A stretch of 64,000 nucleotides of DNA from Diplolepis rosae (lineage: Eukaryota > Arthropoda > Insecta > Hymenoptera > Diplolepididae), in the NCBI GenBank assembly GCA_030998225.1, contig JAPYXD010000686.1, positions 1,736,001 to 1,800,000 of the forward strand. The letters run 5' to 3'. The position numbers and the translations under genes were made by a program. This document shows, piece by piece, positions 1 to 9,997 of this stretch (position 1 is its first letter; every line of letters starts with the position of its first letter). The notes under the pieces are model-generated. The model had not been told where the DNA came from. It ran no database searches and saw only the letters and a program-made list of their open reading frames with translations.

Positions 1-971
1 GTGGCTGGCGATTACCTTTTTTATTTAGAAAATTTACGTTACAAATTTTAAACTTAGTAACTGACTAACAGACCAGCTGTCTATTTTATAAAATAGTTTC
101 TACGAAGCGGTACAGAAGAATCGGAAAGTAACTAACTGAAGACTTTACTTGCAGTTCGTTTGTATGCCTTGCACGCTGCTTCCCTTACTATATTTCAAAT
201 TTAGGAAGAGCCTGGGGGTAACTGTCTTTGCTCACTACTGGCCAAGATAGGCAAACCTTGTTACGTCCAGTCTTATTTTAGTGTGTGAATTTAGGTGCGT
301 CTTAAGTTGTCTGGGCTTTGTGGGCCGTATCAAGTTTACCCCAGGTTCACACACCTCCTCAAAGATGGCAACATTTGTACAGTTTTGCTATATAAAAGTG
401 AGGTTTTACCTAAATTTGATAATTCTCAACAATTAAGTTCATTAACATTTCATTAATGAGTTCGTTAACAGATTTACAAATTTTAATTAGCAAATACTAA
501 CTATTGAAACCTGTTTTTTAGTATACAAATATCTTATTCTTATAGATTACACAGGTCTACATGGTTTTATCGTGGAGTAGCTGGTACATTTTCCAAGTAA
601 TTTTGGGCACAGAAACCGAATCTGGGCTCAGAATTGCTCCGTCACGTCAGGTTTTCGAGTAATCCTAACCTAAATGTGCGAAAAACACGGTTTTTCGCTA
701 TATTTGGGCATCGATAACTTCGCGAATTTTTATTATTTTTTAAATGTGAGAAAAACTATCAAAAAGAGCCAATTTTCAGCTTCTTATTTCACTATTTACA
801 TGTATTATTTTAGTTTTTCTAACCGGAGATATTGCCAATTGGAAAAAACATTGCAGGTTTCGCAATGACCGATATATGGCGAGAAAAAATGATAGGGCGT
901 CAAACTTGTTTTTTCATTCTTATTTCTGATGAACGAGGCATAATATGAACAAGAGATCATTGTTAAAAGGT
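1..971. other. AT-rich sequence without a recognised gene
   Basis: No open frame here shows a domain I recognise; the longest is about 64 codons with random-looking composition. No clear terminal repeats. Probably decayed repeat or intergenic DNA. Confidence 0.6.
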
Positions 972-1120
972 GGGGATCTGCTGTTCCAAACCCAAGTACG
1001 CCATAACCTCAAACGCAATAACATCAAACCGACAACAGGTAGGGCTCTGCTATTCCTAACTCAAGTACGCTGCAACGCCATGACGTCAAACGCAATTATA
1101 TTAAACTTACGACAGGTAGG
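972..1120. repeat. Two-copy tandem repeat, unit about 75 bp
   Basis: Two adjacent diverged copies, each running from a segment like ATCTGCTGTTCC through CAAGTACGC and CAAACGCAAT to a shared end ACAGGTAGG (copies about 972-1042 and 1043-1120). Roughly three quarters of the positions match by eye. No coding content; a short diverged minisatellite. Confidence 0.65.
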
Positions 1121-1140
1121 ACTTACGGGCATATAAGCTA

Positions 1141-1792
1141 GTTACTTTATCTGTGTCAGCCACAAAGTTTAGACGTGTTTGTATCAGATCGGCGATTTTC
1201 ATTCGTTAAAAGAAATGGATCAAAGAATTTGTATCAAATTAGTTTCGACGCAATATCCGTAAACCCATGTTTCGTCACCTGTTATAATACGTTTCGGTAA
1301 TTCCGCATCGTCGTTGACTTCATTTAGTGACTCCTGAGCAACCTCCATTCGCCGCTGTTATTGTTCAACAAATGTTGCTGCCACGCGTTTCATACCCAAA
1401 ACATTCGAAAAAATTCCATGGCATGAGCCAATCGATATGCAAACATCATCAGCGACTTCCCTGATTGTGATTCGTCGATCGTTCATAACCATTTCTTTCA
1501 ATTTTTCCACGTTTTCATCAGTTGTTGATGTGTTGGGGCGTCCTGTGCGTTTGTCATCTTAAACGTCTTCGTGGCCATCTTGGAAACGCTTATACCACTC
1601 GTAAGCTCTTGTTTTACTCATAGCAGACTCACCATAGGTCTTTGTTAACATTTCACCCACTTTGTTAAACTTTATTCCATTTTTTACGCAAAATTTGATT
1701 CAAATTCTTCGATCCATTTCTTTTAACAAACGAAAATGGCTGAGCTCATGAAAACACGTCTAACCGTAGCGGCTGCCACAGACAAAGTAAAC
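1141..1792 (-). mobile_element. Mariner-family transposon remnant with both ends derived from the same (5') end
   Basis: The ends form a long imperfect inverted repeat. The left begins TTACTTTATCTGTGTCAGCC and the right, reverse complemented, TTACTTTGTCTGTGGCAGCC; the match continues inward about 90-110 bp, far beyond a normal mariner inverted repeat of about 30 bp. It includes the start of the transposase frame (ATGGATC then AAGAATTTG) at both ends. The left end therefore carries a second inverted copy of the element's 5' end, replacing the normal 3' end. The internal gene lies on the minus strand. Target TA duplication is not clear at either edge. Confidence 0.75.
1215..1717 (-). pseudogene. 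Mariner transposase, N-terminal half, broken
   Basis: Translating the minus strand from the ATG at 1717 gives a mariner N-terminal region: a helix-turn-helix with motifs EWYKRFQDGHEDV and RTGRPNTSTTDENVEKL, then IREVADDVCISIGS and GMKRVAATFVEQ, then RIITGDETWVYGY, which holds the first catalytic Asp. In-frame stops follow the first five codons (MDRRI-stop) and interrupt the segments before DDKRTGRP and after VEQ. The frame ends near 1215, where the duplicated 5' end begins, so the second and third catalytic Asp are absent. This cannot make a working transposase. Family assignment to mariner is secure from the motif order; subfamily is not. Confidence 0.8.
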
Positions 1793-2639
1793 AATGAATA
1801 CAGTTGAAGATTTTATCATACTTCAGGGGCATATATACCAACATAATAAAAAAAAATTTAACAATAGGACTATCCAAACTTGTGAAATTAAAAAATTCCC
1901 GCTATTTTCTGAACACGCCTCGTACATTTCGTTTCTAAAATTGAACAATGGTAACCAAATTGACACCGATTCAGACCGATTCACCTTTTAAATGGTCTGA
2001 ATAGGATCCGATTAGTTTATTATACAAGGGATATCATTGAATACACTTCAGGGGTACGAAAAATTTACAAGTTTGTTGGAAAATGTTCAGCTTCTCATTC
2101 TATTACATGGTGAAACTAGATAACTTCTTTCTAGATATTTTCCGAGTAAAATGTCTGCAATGAGATAAATTTATGGCATCGTGATGTGATGAAGTGAGAT
2201 AATATAACATTTTCAACAGACACCTTAACACACGTTGTCAGCATTATGTATAATTTTAAAAATTTGCAGCTCGGTTTCTAAATTTTCATGGAAATGGCGG
2301 CAATTTAGCGCATTAAAAACTACAATTGAATGGCTGGATGCACAAAATATTCATATTCATTTATGTGTTAATATCATTAAAATGTTTTTGTACATTTCTG
2401 TGAACTTTCTGACATTTTGACGTTTATGGAACTGAGAAAATGTAACATTTTAAAGAATTCAATATTTTCACACAAAATTCACTTATGAGTTATCAATACC
2501 TAATTAAACAATTAGACCACAAGATAATATCAGTAAGAAATGTTCAAGCTTGGAAAACATTTTGATGCATGAATCAACTCAATCCGAAAATTATTTCCAA
2601 AAAAATGACGTGCTGATTGTTGTGTTGTAAATAAATTCG
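1793..2639. other. AT-rich sequence, nothing recognised
   Basis: No frames with family-like motifs, no clear terminal repeats or tandem arrays. Likely decayed repeat DNA. Confidence 0.55.
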
Positions 2640-2975
2640 TCACCTGTCGACCAGTAGGGGCGTGATGACAAGCGGATCGCGGGCAAGGATGAGGGATCCT
2701 TTTCCCCTCCCCTGAGTACGGTCGCCACTATACCTTAAGTACATGTAGAATTTAAATACATCATCCGCAGCAAGCCAAGTCTCCGAGATGCAGAAGACAT
2801 CAGTGACTCCAGAACGTGGGATTTTTCGGCCCCCACCACGTTCCCATCCGGGAGAAACACATGCAAATGTGGCGTATCAGTGTGTCGGCTGTGCTACACG
2901 CTGCTTCCACCAGCTTCGTGTAAAGCCGAAAATGCACGAAGACGAACTTCGTTCCCATGCTTGGGTTTAGAAGTT
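2640..2975 (+). other. GC-richer island with a 60-codon open frame of unknown origin
   Basis: This patch is clearly less AT-rich than its surroundings. It contains an open frame at 2788-2970 whose product has a Pro/Arg-rich start (IFRPPPRSHPGE) and two close cysteines in VGCATRC. I do not recognise a family. It could be the edge of an unrecognised transposon, a fragment of an old retroposed gene, or a chance frame. No start context, splice signals or promoter argue for expression. Confidence 0.3.
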
Positions 2976-4560
2976 ATTTTTAGATTGCGCTATATGTATG
3001 TAATAGATTTCATGATCTCGGCTTAATCGAGTCGAAATTAAGAATTGTATTTTTCTCGAGTCAGTGCAGAAGAGGCGCGAAGTAGACTGGATTTTCAAAT
3101 TTACGAAATATCTAGTGGAAGAAATAACATTTTTTTTCGATTTTTTGAAGGAAGTCTGCTTGAAATAAACATCAAAACGATCTCAAAAAATTTTATGATG
3201 GATTTTAACGCTTCAAAATCAAAATTTTAGTAATATTTAATGCCAATAAATGTTTAAAGCTTGAATCACTATATAATTTTCCATCCAAATTTCTTTACTT
3301 CTTACCAGTTTTGTACATTTAAAAAATTTGCAGTTAAAACAATATTTTCCATTATTATGAGATAAACATAAAATTCAAGACCAAAATTTATATTTTCAGT
3401 TCTACGTTAGATATATTTTCATCTAAAATTCTTGTAGCCTAAGCACAAACTTTTCATTCCAAAAATTAAAATCTCTACGGAAATGAAAAAATTCCAATAG
3501 AAGTAGATAAATTAAAAAGCTAAAATATGTGTTTATTGGTATTTCCATATTAACATATAAATATCAATCAACTTCAAACTTTACATAAAAATGTTCGTTC
3601 GAAGTGTTCAAATCTTGTTACAATTTGACAAGATTTTATGGAGGAGTGCAATCTTTTGGATGAAATATTTTGTAGTTCTTAATTTGTCTGTCCGTCTGAA
3701 ATCGTAGTAAGTTTTGAACAGTAAACAACAAATTTTCCAATAGAATTCAGGATCAATAATAATTGATTCAGGAAATACTTCAACTCTGTAGAGCATTTTT
3801 GTATTTTGAATTCAAAATGTGTGCTTAAGCCACAAAAAAGTAAGCGGAAAATGTAGATATAAAACTAATTATGTCATGTTCATGTCTTCTTAATGGAAAA
3901 TAATTTGCATATAATTCTCTAATTCGATATTTTTTTAATGTATGAACATTCAAGAAATTAATAAATATTTAATCTATTTATAGGAACATAATATAAAAAT
4001 ACTTTTATTATAGAATTTTGAAATATACAAGTTGAAAAATTTTTAAACGAGTAAATCGTCTACTTTATGCAAAAAATTATGTGAAAAATATTTTATCAAC
4101 AAAAATGACACATTAAATTACGGTTTAAAATTCACATTCATAGATTGATGGTAAAAGCAATTTAAAGTTTTTTAATCTTACGTTTTAGTGACGTATTCTC
4201 AGACTTTTAATCCGAAAAATGAAATGCTTTATAGAAAGTCAAAATTTCCTTATTACTGCAATTAATTAAATTTATGAAGTAAAAACATTTTTTAATTGAT
4301 GCTTTCATTCAATTCTTTAAACAATTTTACAAAATCTTATTAATCATTATTTTAGTCGAATTCTTTGCAAAATATTAAAAAAATAAGTGTAAATATTTTG
4401 ATTAAATATTCTGTCAAATTTTGCGTTTGACTGATCTTGTAAAATTGTTGAAAGTTTTGAATACCGATAGAAGAAACTTTTAATGAAATTCTATGTCCAT
4501 AAATGCTTAAAGTTTTATATAGAAATATCAACTACAACATTCTCAAATTTTATAAATCAA
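2976..4560. other. AT-rich sequence, nothing recognised
   Basis: Very AT-rich with short random frames on both strands. No motif, tandem array or terminal repeat was seen. Confidence 0.55.
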
Positions 4561-5789
4561 CTACTAAATTCAGAAAGTTTCGGATTTTTTAAAAAACTTT
4601 ACAAATTTCAAATATAAAGTGTACTCTGTACAATCGGTTGCATAGATTCGGCTCTAATCTTGGACGCAATTAGAGAAATAGTTTTTTTTGCTTATTTTAG
4701 ATCTAGTTTCTGCCCTAAGCATAAAAGAGAGAAAACTTATTTGAAATATTAAAATAAAAAAGCTGGTTGATTCTTAGAGAATCCCAAATATTCTGAAGTA
4801 AAACACCTTTCCACCCCACTGCGGAGATAGAGTTTACTAGTAATAGTTCAATAAATGTTATCTATTCTAAATAAATTATTTCTTAATTGCAGAAAACTTA
4901 TTCCAAATACAAAAATTATATTTTTTAAATGTACAGAATAGCCAATTATAAAAATCGATCGAATTTTGAACTTAAGGACTTGTACACACTTTCAAGGCAC
5001 ATCGTTTTTCCTTTTGCAAAATTTTTTAAAACTTCTAATTTTTCAAGTAATTGAGAAGAAGTACATTTAAAATAAAAAAATTGTTACATTCGTAACTTTT
5101 TGGCTATTAATCTGATTGAGCTCCAACTTTTCAGAAAAGTTTCTTCACTAAAGTATTACAATTTTTCTCCTGTAGATAGTTTCAGAAAATGTAGAAACTT
5201 AATACAATATTAATAAAATCGAAAAATTCTTAAAATTTGTCAAGCTAGCGCGAATGGAAGTAGAGAAAACAATTTTTGTATTTTAAACGTGCTTTTTCCC
5301 AATTACTGGAAAAATTAGAAGTTTTAAAAATTTTTGCAAAAGGAAAAACGATGTGCCTTGAAAGTGTGTACAAGTCCTTAAATTTGAAATTCGAACGATT
5401 CTTATAATTGACTATCCTGTACATTTAAAGTTACAATTTTTGTATTTGGAATAAGTTTTCTGCAATTAAGAAATAATTTATTTAGAATAGATAACATTTA
5501 TTGAACTATTACTAGTAAACTCTATCTCCGCAGTGGGGTGGAAAGGTATTTTATTTCAGAATGTTTGGGATTCTCTAAGAATCAACCAGCTTTTTTATTT
5601 TAATATTTCAAATAAGTTTTCTCTCTTTTATGTTTAGGGCAAAAACTAGATCTGAAATAACCAAAAACACCTATTTCTGTAATTGCGTCCAAGATTAGAG
5701 CCGAATTTATGCAACCGATTGTACAGAGTACACTTTATATTTGAAATTTGTACAGTTTTGAAAAAAATTCGAAACTTTCTGAATTTACT
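4561..5789. repeat. Large inverted repeat, arms about 525 bp, spacer about 170 bp
   Basis: The left arm (4561 to about 5090) and right arm (about 5262-5789) are reverse complements at high identity by eye. Anchors: GTACTCTGTACAATCGG near 4620 mirrors CCGATTGTACAGAGTAC near 5720; AAGGACTTGTACACACTTTC near 4975 mirrors GAAAGTGTGTACAAGTCCTT near 5360. The outer ends are at AAATTCAGAAAGTTTCG and its complement. Small indels occur in homopolymer runs. No coding frame lies in arms or spacer. It could be a fold-back transposon, or two oppositely inserted copies of one repeat. Transcripts would form a long hairpin. Confidence 0.85.
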
Positions 5790-5799
5790 ATTACTATTA

Positions 5800-6110
5800 C
5801 TATTTACTCGAAATCAGTTAGGAACTCAAAGAAAAGTGGTCGAATCTATCGTTTGACGAAATGTGGTCTAGTATCGGTGTATCTTCGACGAGTAAAGGAG
5901 AAAAGATTTTTCCAAATTTGATCTCAGTATTGGATCGTTTTCGGAGTCTTCCTCATTCAAATGCTGAGGCGGAGCGAGGTTTCTCCATGCTCACGGATGC
6001 GAAAACTCCCAAAAGAAATCGCCTAGAAAAACAGAACGGTCAACTCAATTTGTGTTACTCGATCAGCCTTAAAGGCAAGAGCTGAAACAGCCTGAACAAC
6101 GAGAATCACT
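5800..6110 (+). pseudogene. hAT-family transposase C-terminal (dimerisation) fragment
   Basis: The frame starting at 5861 contains FRSLPHSNAEAERGFSML followed by TDAKTPKRNRLEKQ. This is the pattern of the hAT dimerisation region (Leu-Pro then SNAxxER then FS, followed by a basic KT-RN-L stretch). After LEKQ the reading shifts: the first frame ends at 6085, while another frame continues with TRSALKARAETA, which resembles the family's usual continuation, so a small indel caused a frameshift. Nothing upstream encodes the hAT catalytic core or BED finger; the preceding palindrome abuts it. It is a fragment of a dead copy, or less likely a domesticated exon. Confidence 0.7.
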
Positions 6111-6233
6111 TTGAAGCATTTGCAATTATGAATGGAAACTTGAATGGAAAGCTGTGGTAAGCCAGAGTCAAGCGCCCCACGAGCCTCACACAGACCAGCC
6201 CTCAAGCTTAATGGAAAGCGATACAAAGAAGCA

Positions 6234-6926
6234 TCAGACGGTGCAGAAAGCAGAACGCAGCCTGTTAGGAGAAGAGTCCGTACGATGATGCTCCCAGGAA
6301 AACTCGCGGATGGGCCGCAAACTGCGGCACTGATTAGATATATGATGAAAACGCTGACATGTTAAGCACCTCCTAAGCGACGGGATGACCGGGGTCAACG
6401 GGTAGGAGTAACCCATGATTCGGAGATTGCGAGGGACTCGTGCCACAGCCATAGTGAACTCAACCTTAGCTGAAGTGGAGCCATCCTCGTTATTTCTTCT
6501 CCTAACCGCAACAACAACCTCTCGCAGAGCCGGATCCAGGCTGCCCACGATATTCGCCGCTGAAGATTTCGGATTTATGGGACTTGTAAATGCCTTTTTC
6601 CGCATGAAGGATGATGTAATGAAGAACCTGAAACCACCGCGTATAAGATTCTGCAAGTGAACCAGAGTGTAGACATCCTCCCTGTCCTCACACTGAATCT
6701 TGACCTGGTTGATTCTATTGTAGAATATAGTTTTCGCCCCGTGGATAAACATATCTATGCATTCTGCCAGAGTCGAATATTTGGCGCGATATTTGCCGGA
6801 ATATTTGTCCAGGTTCATCCCGGGCTTAGTACTTTCCATCAGGACGATGGAGTGGGGAGGAATATGGGAGAATCTTGTCAGCAGGATCATGCGGGCCAGT
6901 CCACAGAAGATCGTCTGAGTGGACAC
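6234..6926 (-). pseudogene. Non-LTR retrotransposon ORF1 (Gag-like) fragment
   Basis: An open minus-strand frame of 230 codons. The C-terminal third has the ORF1p pattern of Jockey/I/R1-type non-LTR elements: a segment like ARVPRNLRIMGYSYPLTPVIP, then a CCHC zinc knuckle CLTCQRFHHISNQC (C-x2-C-x4-H-x4-C), then a decayed second knuckle around HHRTDSSP that has lost its cysteines. In this family ORF1p coats the RNA template. No endonuclease or RT frame lies beside it, and the next gene is a DNA-transposon fragment on the other strand. The N-terminus is not recognisably conserved. A fragment with a fortuitously open frame; function unlikely. Confidence 0.65.
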
Positions 6927-7049
6927 AAGGAGAAATTCTTAAAAATTCTTGAGAAAATCTTGAGTGAAGGACAGGCATATGTAGACAGATTGGCAGGAAA
7001 AGAATTTGAAAATTAATGGAAAGACAATTTGCAGCACCAGGAACAAGCT

Positions 7050-7500
7050 TAGCAGGCAGGTGTATCCATAAATACTAGAATGTCCAGAAGGTCACACTTA
7101 CTTAGAGTTGTTAAGGGACCCTTTACCCGGACTATTGGAGAAGGTTGACTTAGCAACAAGACAAAGGATGTGGCTTCAACAAGATGGTGCTCCACCACAT
7201 TTTGCATTCATCGTACGTGAGTTTTTGAACTCAAATTTCAATGAGAAATTGATTGAATATGGAGGACCATTCGAATGGCCCCCCTGCTCTTCAGATCTAA
7301 CATCACCTGATTTCTTTTTATGGGGTTATATTAAAAAAGTAGCTTTTGCCTAGCGATCCACAACAAGAGAAGATCTGATAGAAAGGAATCGAAGAGCTTG
7401 CGCAGCCATCTCTTGAGAAACTTTGCTGAAAACTGTGGACGTTTTTGAAAGACAACTACGTTTGTGTCTTTAAGCCAATGGACAGCACTTCGAACAGTAA
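7050..7500 (+). pseudogene. IS630/Tc1/mariner superfamily transposase, C-terminal fragment
   Basis: The frame at 7108-7353 carries WLQQDGAPPHFA (second catalytic Asp in QDGAPPH), then a divergent core and PPCSSDLTSPDFFLWGYIKK (third catalytic region, SPDFFLWG). A stop follows at 7353. Reading continues with TTREDLIERN, RRACAAIS, then TLLKTVDVFERQLRLCL near 7450, the expected C-terminal helix region, interrupted by stops. Upstream of 7108 the match to the family fades. The N-terminal helix-turn-helix and first catalytic Asp are missing. The QDGAPPHFA and FLWGYIK pair is typical of an arthropod Tc1/mariner-like family with long C-terminal tails. Dead fragment. Confidence 0.8.
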
Positions 7501-8181
7501 CTCCGTGGCTGAATGTAACATTGGTAGCAATGGTGAGAGGCAAGGGGAACTCACGACAAGAAAGCACCCCAAAGGAATCAGAACTGACTACGTTCACGCC
7601 GTTCTTTCTGGGCAACGCTAAGAGTAAGGACAAGTGTCTTTTTTTGTAACTAGTCACAGAGAAGAGACATTATCAAGATTGTCACTTTTGTAACTACATG
7701 GTCACAGTCTACATCTTATCCGAAATGATTGCTACTGTCTGGACGATGTACACTTTAACATTTCATCGACTTTTATGAAGCATCTTGAACGTTTGTTTAC
7801 CCCGAAAAACCAAGACAATTCAGAAAAAGGGCTTTTGGCCATTTCTCAGACATTTGACCTTAATTTTTTACCTTTCCAAGGTCACAAGAAACTATTTTTC
7901 CAAAGGTCATTTTTGACGTTAAATTTACCGCTACTTTCAAATCCGCAGTCAAAAATATAAGTAAGTGATTAAATCTACAGTTATTCATGAAATGGAAATA
8001 AAATAGGCAAAAGCAAGAAAAGATAGGTTGCCAAATCGAGGTCTGTGATCGACGATGAGGACAACGACCTGCAGAAGGTAGTGGGAGCGGAACCTGACTG
8101 GTACCAGTTGTGCGCGATACGTGACTAATACCAATTTTGTAAGATCCTCTCCCACTGCCATCTCTATTGGAAAATTCAATA
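7501..8181. other. No gene recognised
   Basis: Mixed composition. No frame with family motifs and no tandem repeat. The stretch 8030-8170 is somewhat GC-richer but its open frames on the minus strand have no recognisable domain. Confidence 0.5.
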
Positions 8182-9997
8182 ATATATGGCGTGTTCCATG
8201 GCAAATCGGACGGGTTCAGGACTCCATGTTTCCGATTTACTTGAAATTTTAAGGATTGATAGACTAACATAAATAATGGAGGAACCCAAAATTTGAGATT
8301 ATTTCATGCATTATTTAAAAAGTTATGGGATAAACCAAACAAAAAAATGTTTTTGTTCTTTTTCAATTATTTAAAAACTGAAACTAGGAAAAATTCTGAA
8401 AAAACTTACACAAACGTATCATTAAATGGCGGATGTAGTGGTATTTTTCGGAAAAATTTTTACTTTAAAATTAACAATTAAAAAAAATGCTTTTCTGAAA
8501 CAAATTGATTTTTTGAAAACACGCCATCTTTGAAAAATATGAAAAAATTCATGGTGATAGTCCCGAGTATTATGCAAATTTTAGGTATATAGTTAAGGTG
8601 CGCACTCGAAAATTGCGTGAAATACGAATTTTTTTGTAAAGTGATGCGCGTGGAATCACGATCTTTGATCGACGGCGTCGAGCGCGACTTCCAATAATAC
8701 TGTATTACTGTCTACTTTTTCGAGAACGTTATTATCAAAAAGTGATAAGAAGTGATTATTCATTGCTTATATTATGTACATGTTCATATTAATATATTAT
8801 GTTCACATGAATTTGCATCTTACCGCTTTCAGAAGTGCCAAATGTATTTCGAAAACCGGCAATTTCGTCGTTACTCTGGATTTCTCAGAAAATTTCGCGT
8901 TTGTTGTTCAGGAAGCTGTTCAAGGTTTCCACTGGAATAATAACCAGGCAACGGTTCACCCGTTTCTTATTTATTACAAAAATATTAAAGCTAATAAAAT
9001 AGAACATGTATCTTATGCTGGCATATCGAATTGCCTCAACTATGACACAATTGCAGTACACTTGATTACAAAAGAATTCGTTGCATCTTTGAAAAGAAAT
9101 TTCACAGTCGTTAACAGAATTAAATATTTTTCTGATGGACCACATCAACAGTACAAGAACAAAATTAATTTTATCAATTTATCGCATCACTTAATAGATT
9201 TTAGAATTGCGGGTGAACGGCATTTTTATGCAACAGGTCATGGAAAAGGAGCCTGCGACGGTGTCGGAGGCACTTTAAAACGGATAGCTAGACGATCCTG
9301 TTTAAAATCTGGCATCAAAAACGAAATTTTGACCGCTCAAAAACTTTATGAGTGGGCAGTAGAAAATTTTAAAAACTTGAATGTCTTTTTATGTTTAAGG
9401 AGCGTTTACGAAAGTGCAGATGATACTTCCCATCACTTTTTGATAATAATGTTCTCGAAAAAGTAGACGGCAATACAGTATTAGTGGAAGTCGCGCTCGA
9501 CGCCGTCGATCGAAGATCGTGATTCCACGCGCATCACTTTACAAAAAATTTCATATTTCGCGCAATTTTCGAGTGCCCAACTTAATTAAATACCTAAAAT
9601 TTGCATAATACTCGGGGCTATCACTATGAATTTTTTCAGATTTTTCAAAGATGGCGTTTTTTCAAAAAATCAATTTGTTTCAGAAAAACATTTTTTTATT
9701 GTTAATTTTGAAGTAAACAGTTTTCCAAAAAATACTACTACATCGGCCATTTAATGATATGTTTGTGTAATTTTTTTCAGAATTTTTTTCTGGTTTCAGT
9801 TTTAAATAATTGAAACAGAACAAAAACATTTTTTCGTTTTGTTTATCCCATAAAATTTTAAATAATGCATGAAATAATCTCAAAATTTGGGTTTCATCAT
9901 TATTTATGTTAGTCTATCAATCCTTAAAATTTCAAGTAAATCGGAAACATGGAGTCCTGAACCCGTCCGATTTGCCATAGAACCCACCATATATACC
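8182..9997 (+). mobile_element. DNA element with ~570-bp inverted arms around a transposase-like ORF
   Basis: Left arm 8182 to about 8756, right arm about 9422-9997, reverse complements of one another. Termini read ATATATGG at the left and CCATATATA at the right, then share GGCAAATCGGACGGG and CAGGACTCCATG. Inner ends share CGAGAAC then TTATTATCAAAAAGTG. Between and running into the right arm is an intact 231-codon frame with DDE-transposase-like features. Flanking ATAT/TATA is compatible with a short AT target duplication but is not decisive in AT-rich DNA. The combination of very long arms and a partial transposase frame suggests a non-autonomous derivative of an unclassified cut-and-paste superfamily. 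Confidence 0.7.
8774..9466 (+). CDS. Partial DDE-type transposase-like protein, unclassified superfamily
   Basis: 230 codons, uninterrupted. Key segments in order: DFSENFAFVVQEAVQGFHWN (residues about 38-57) with QATVHPFLIYYKN after it; ISNCLNYDTIAVHL (about 84-97); KYFSDGPHQQYKN (about 116-128); and FYATGHGKGACDGVGGTLKR (about 149-168). The spaced acidic residues in DFSEN, FSDG and CDGVGG resemble the catalytic Asp pattern of a family of uncharacterised arthropod and hydrozoan transposon-linked proteins. The in-frame region opens only at 8756, so the N-terminal DNA-binding part expected for this family is missing. The last ~14 codons are inside the element's right inverted arm. The frame survives without stops while neighbours are riddled, which hints at youth or recent activity. 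No promoter or poly(A) evidence. I cannot name the superfamily from sequence alone. Confidence 0.6.
   Translation: MYMFILIYYVHMNLHLTAFRSAKCISKTGNFVVTLDFSENFAFVVQEAVQGFHWNNNQATVHPFLIYYKNIKANKIEHVSYAGISNCLNYDTIAVHLITKEFVASLKRNFTVVNRIKYFSDGPHQQYKNKINFINLSHHLIDFRIAGERHFYATGHGKGACDGVGGTLKRIARRSCLKSGIKNEILTAQKLYEWAVENFKNLNVFLCLRSVYESADDTSHHFLIIMFSKK

Noticed and set aside
5861..6085. Host gene exon
   Set aside because: The motif is the hAT dimerisation region and it is followed by a frameshift; a domesticated gene is possible but there is no supporting exon structure.
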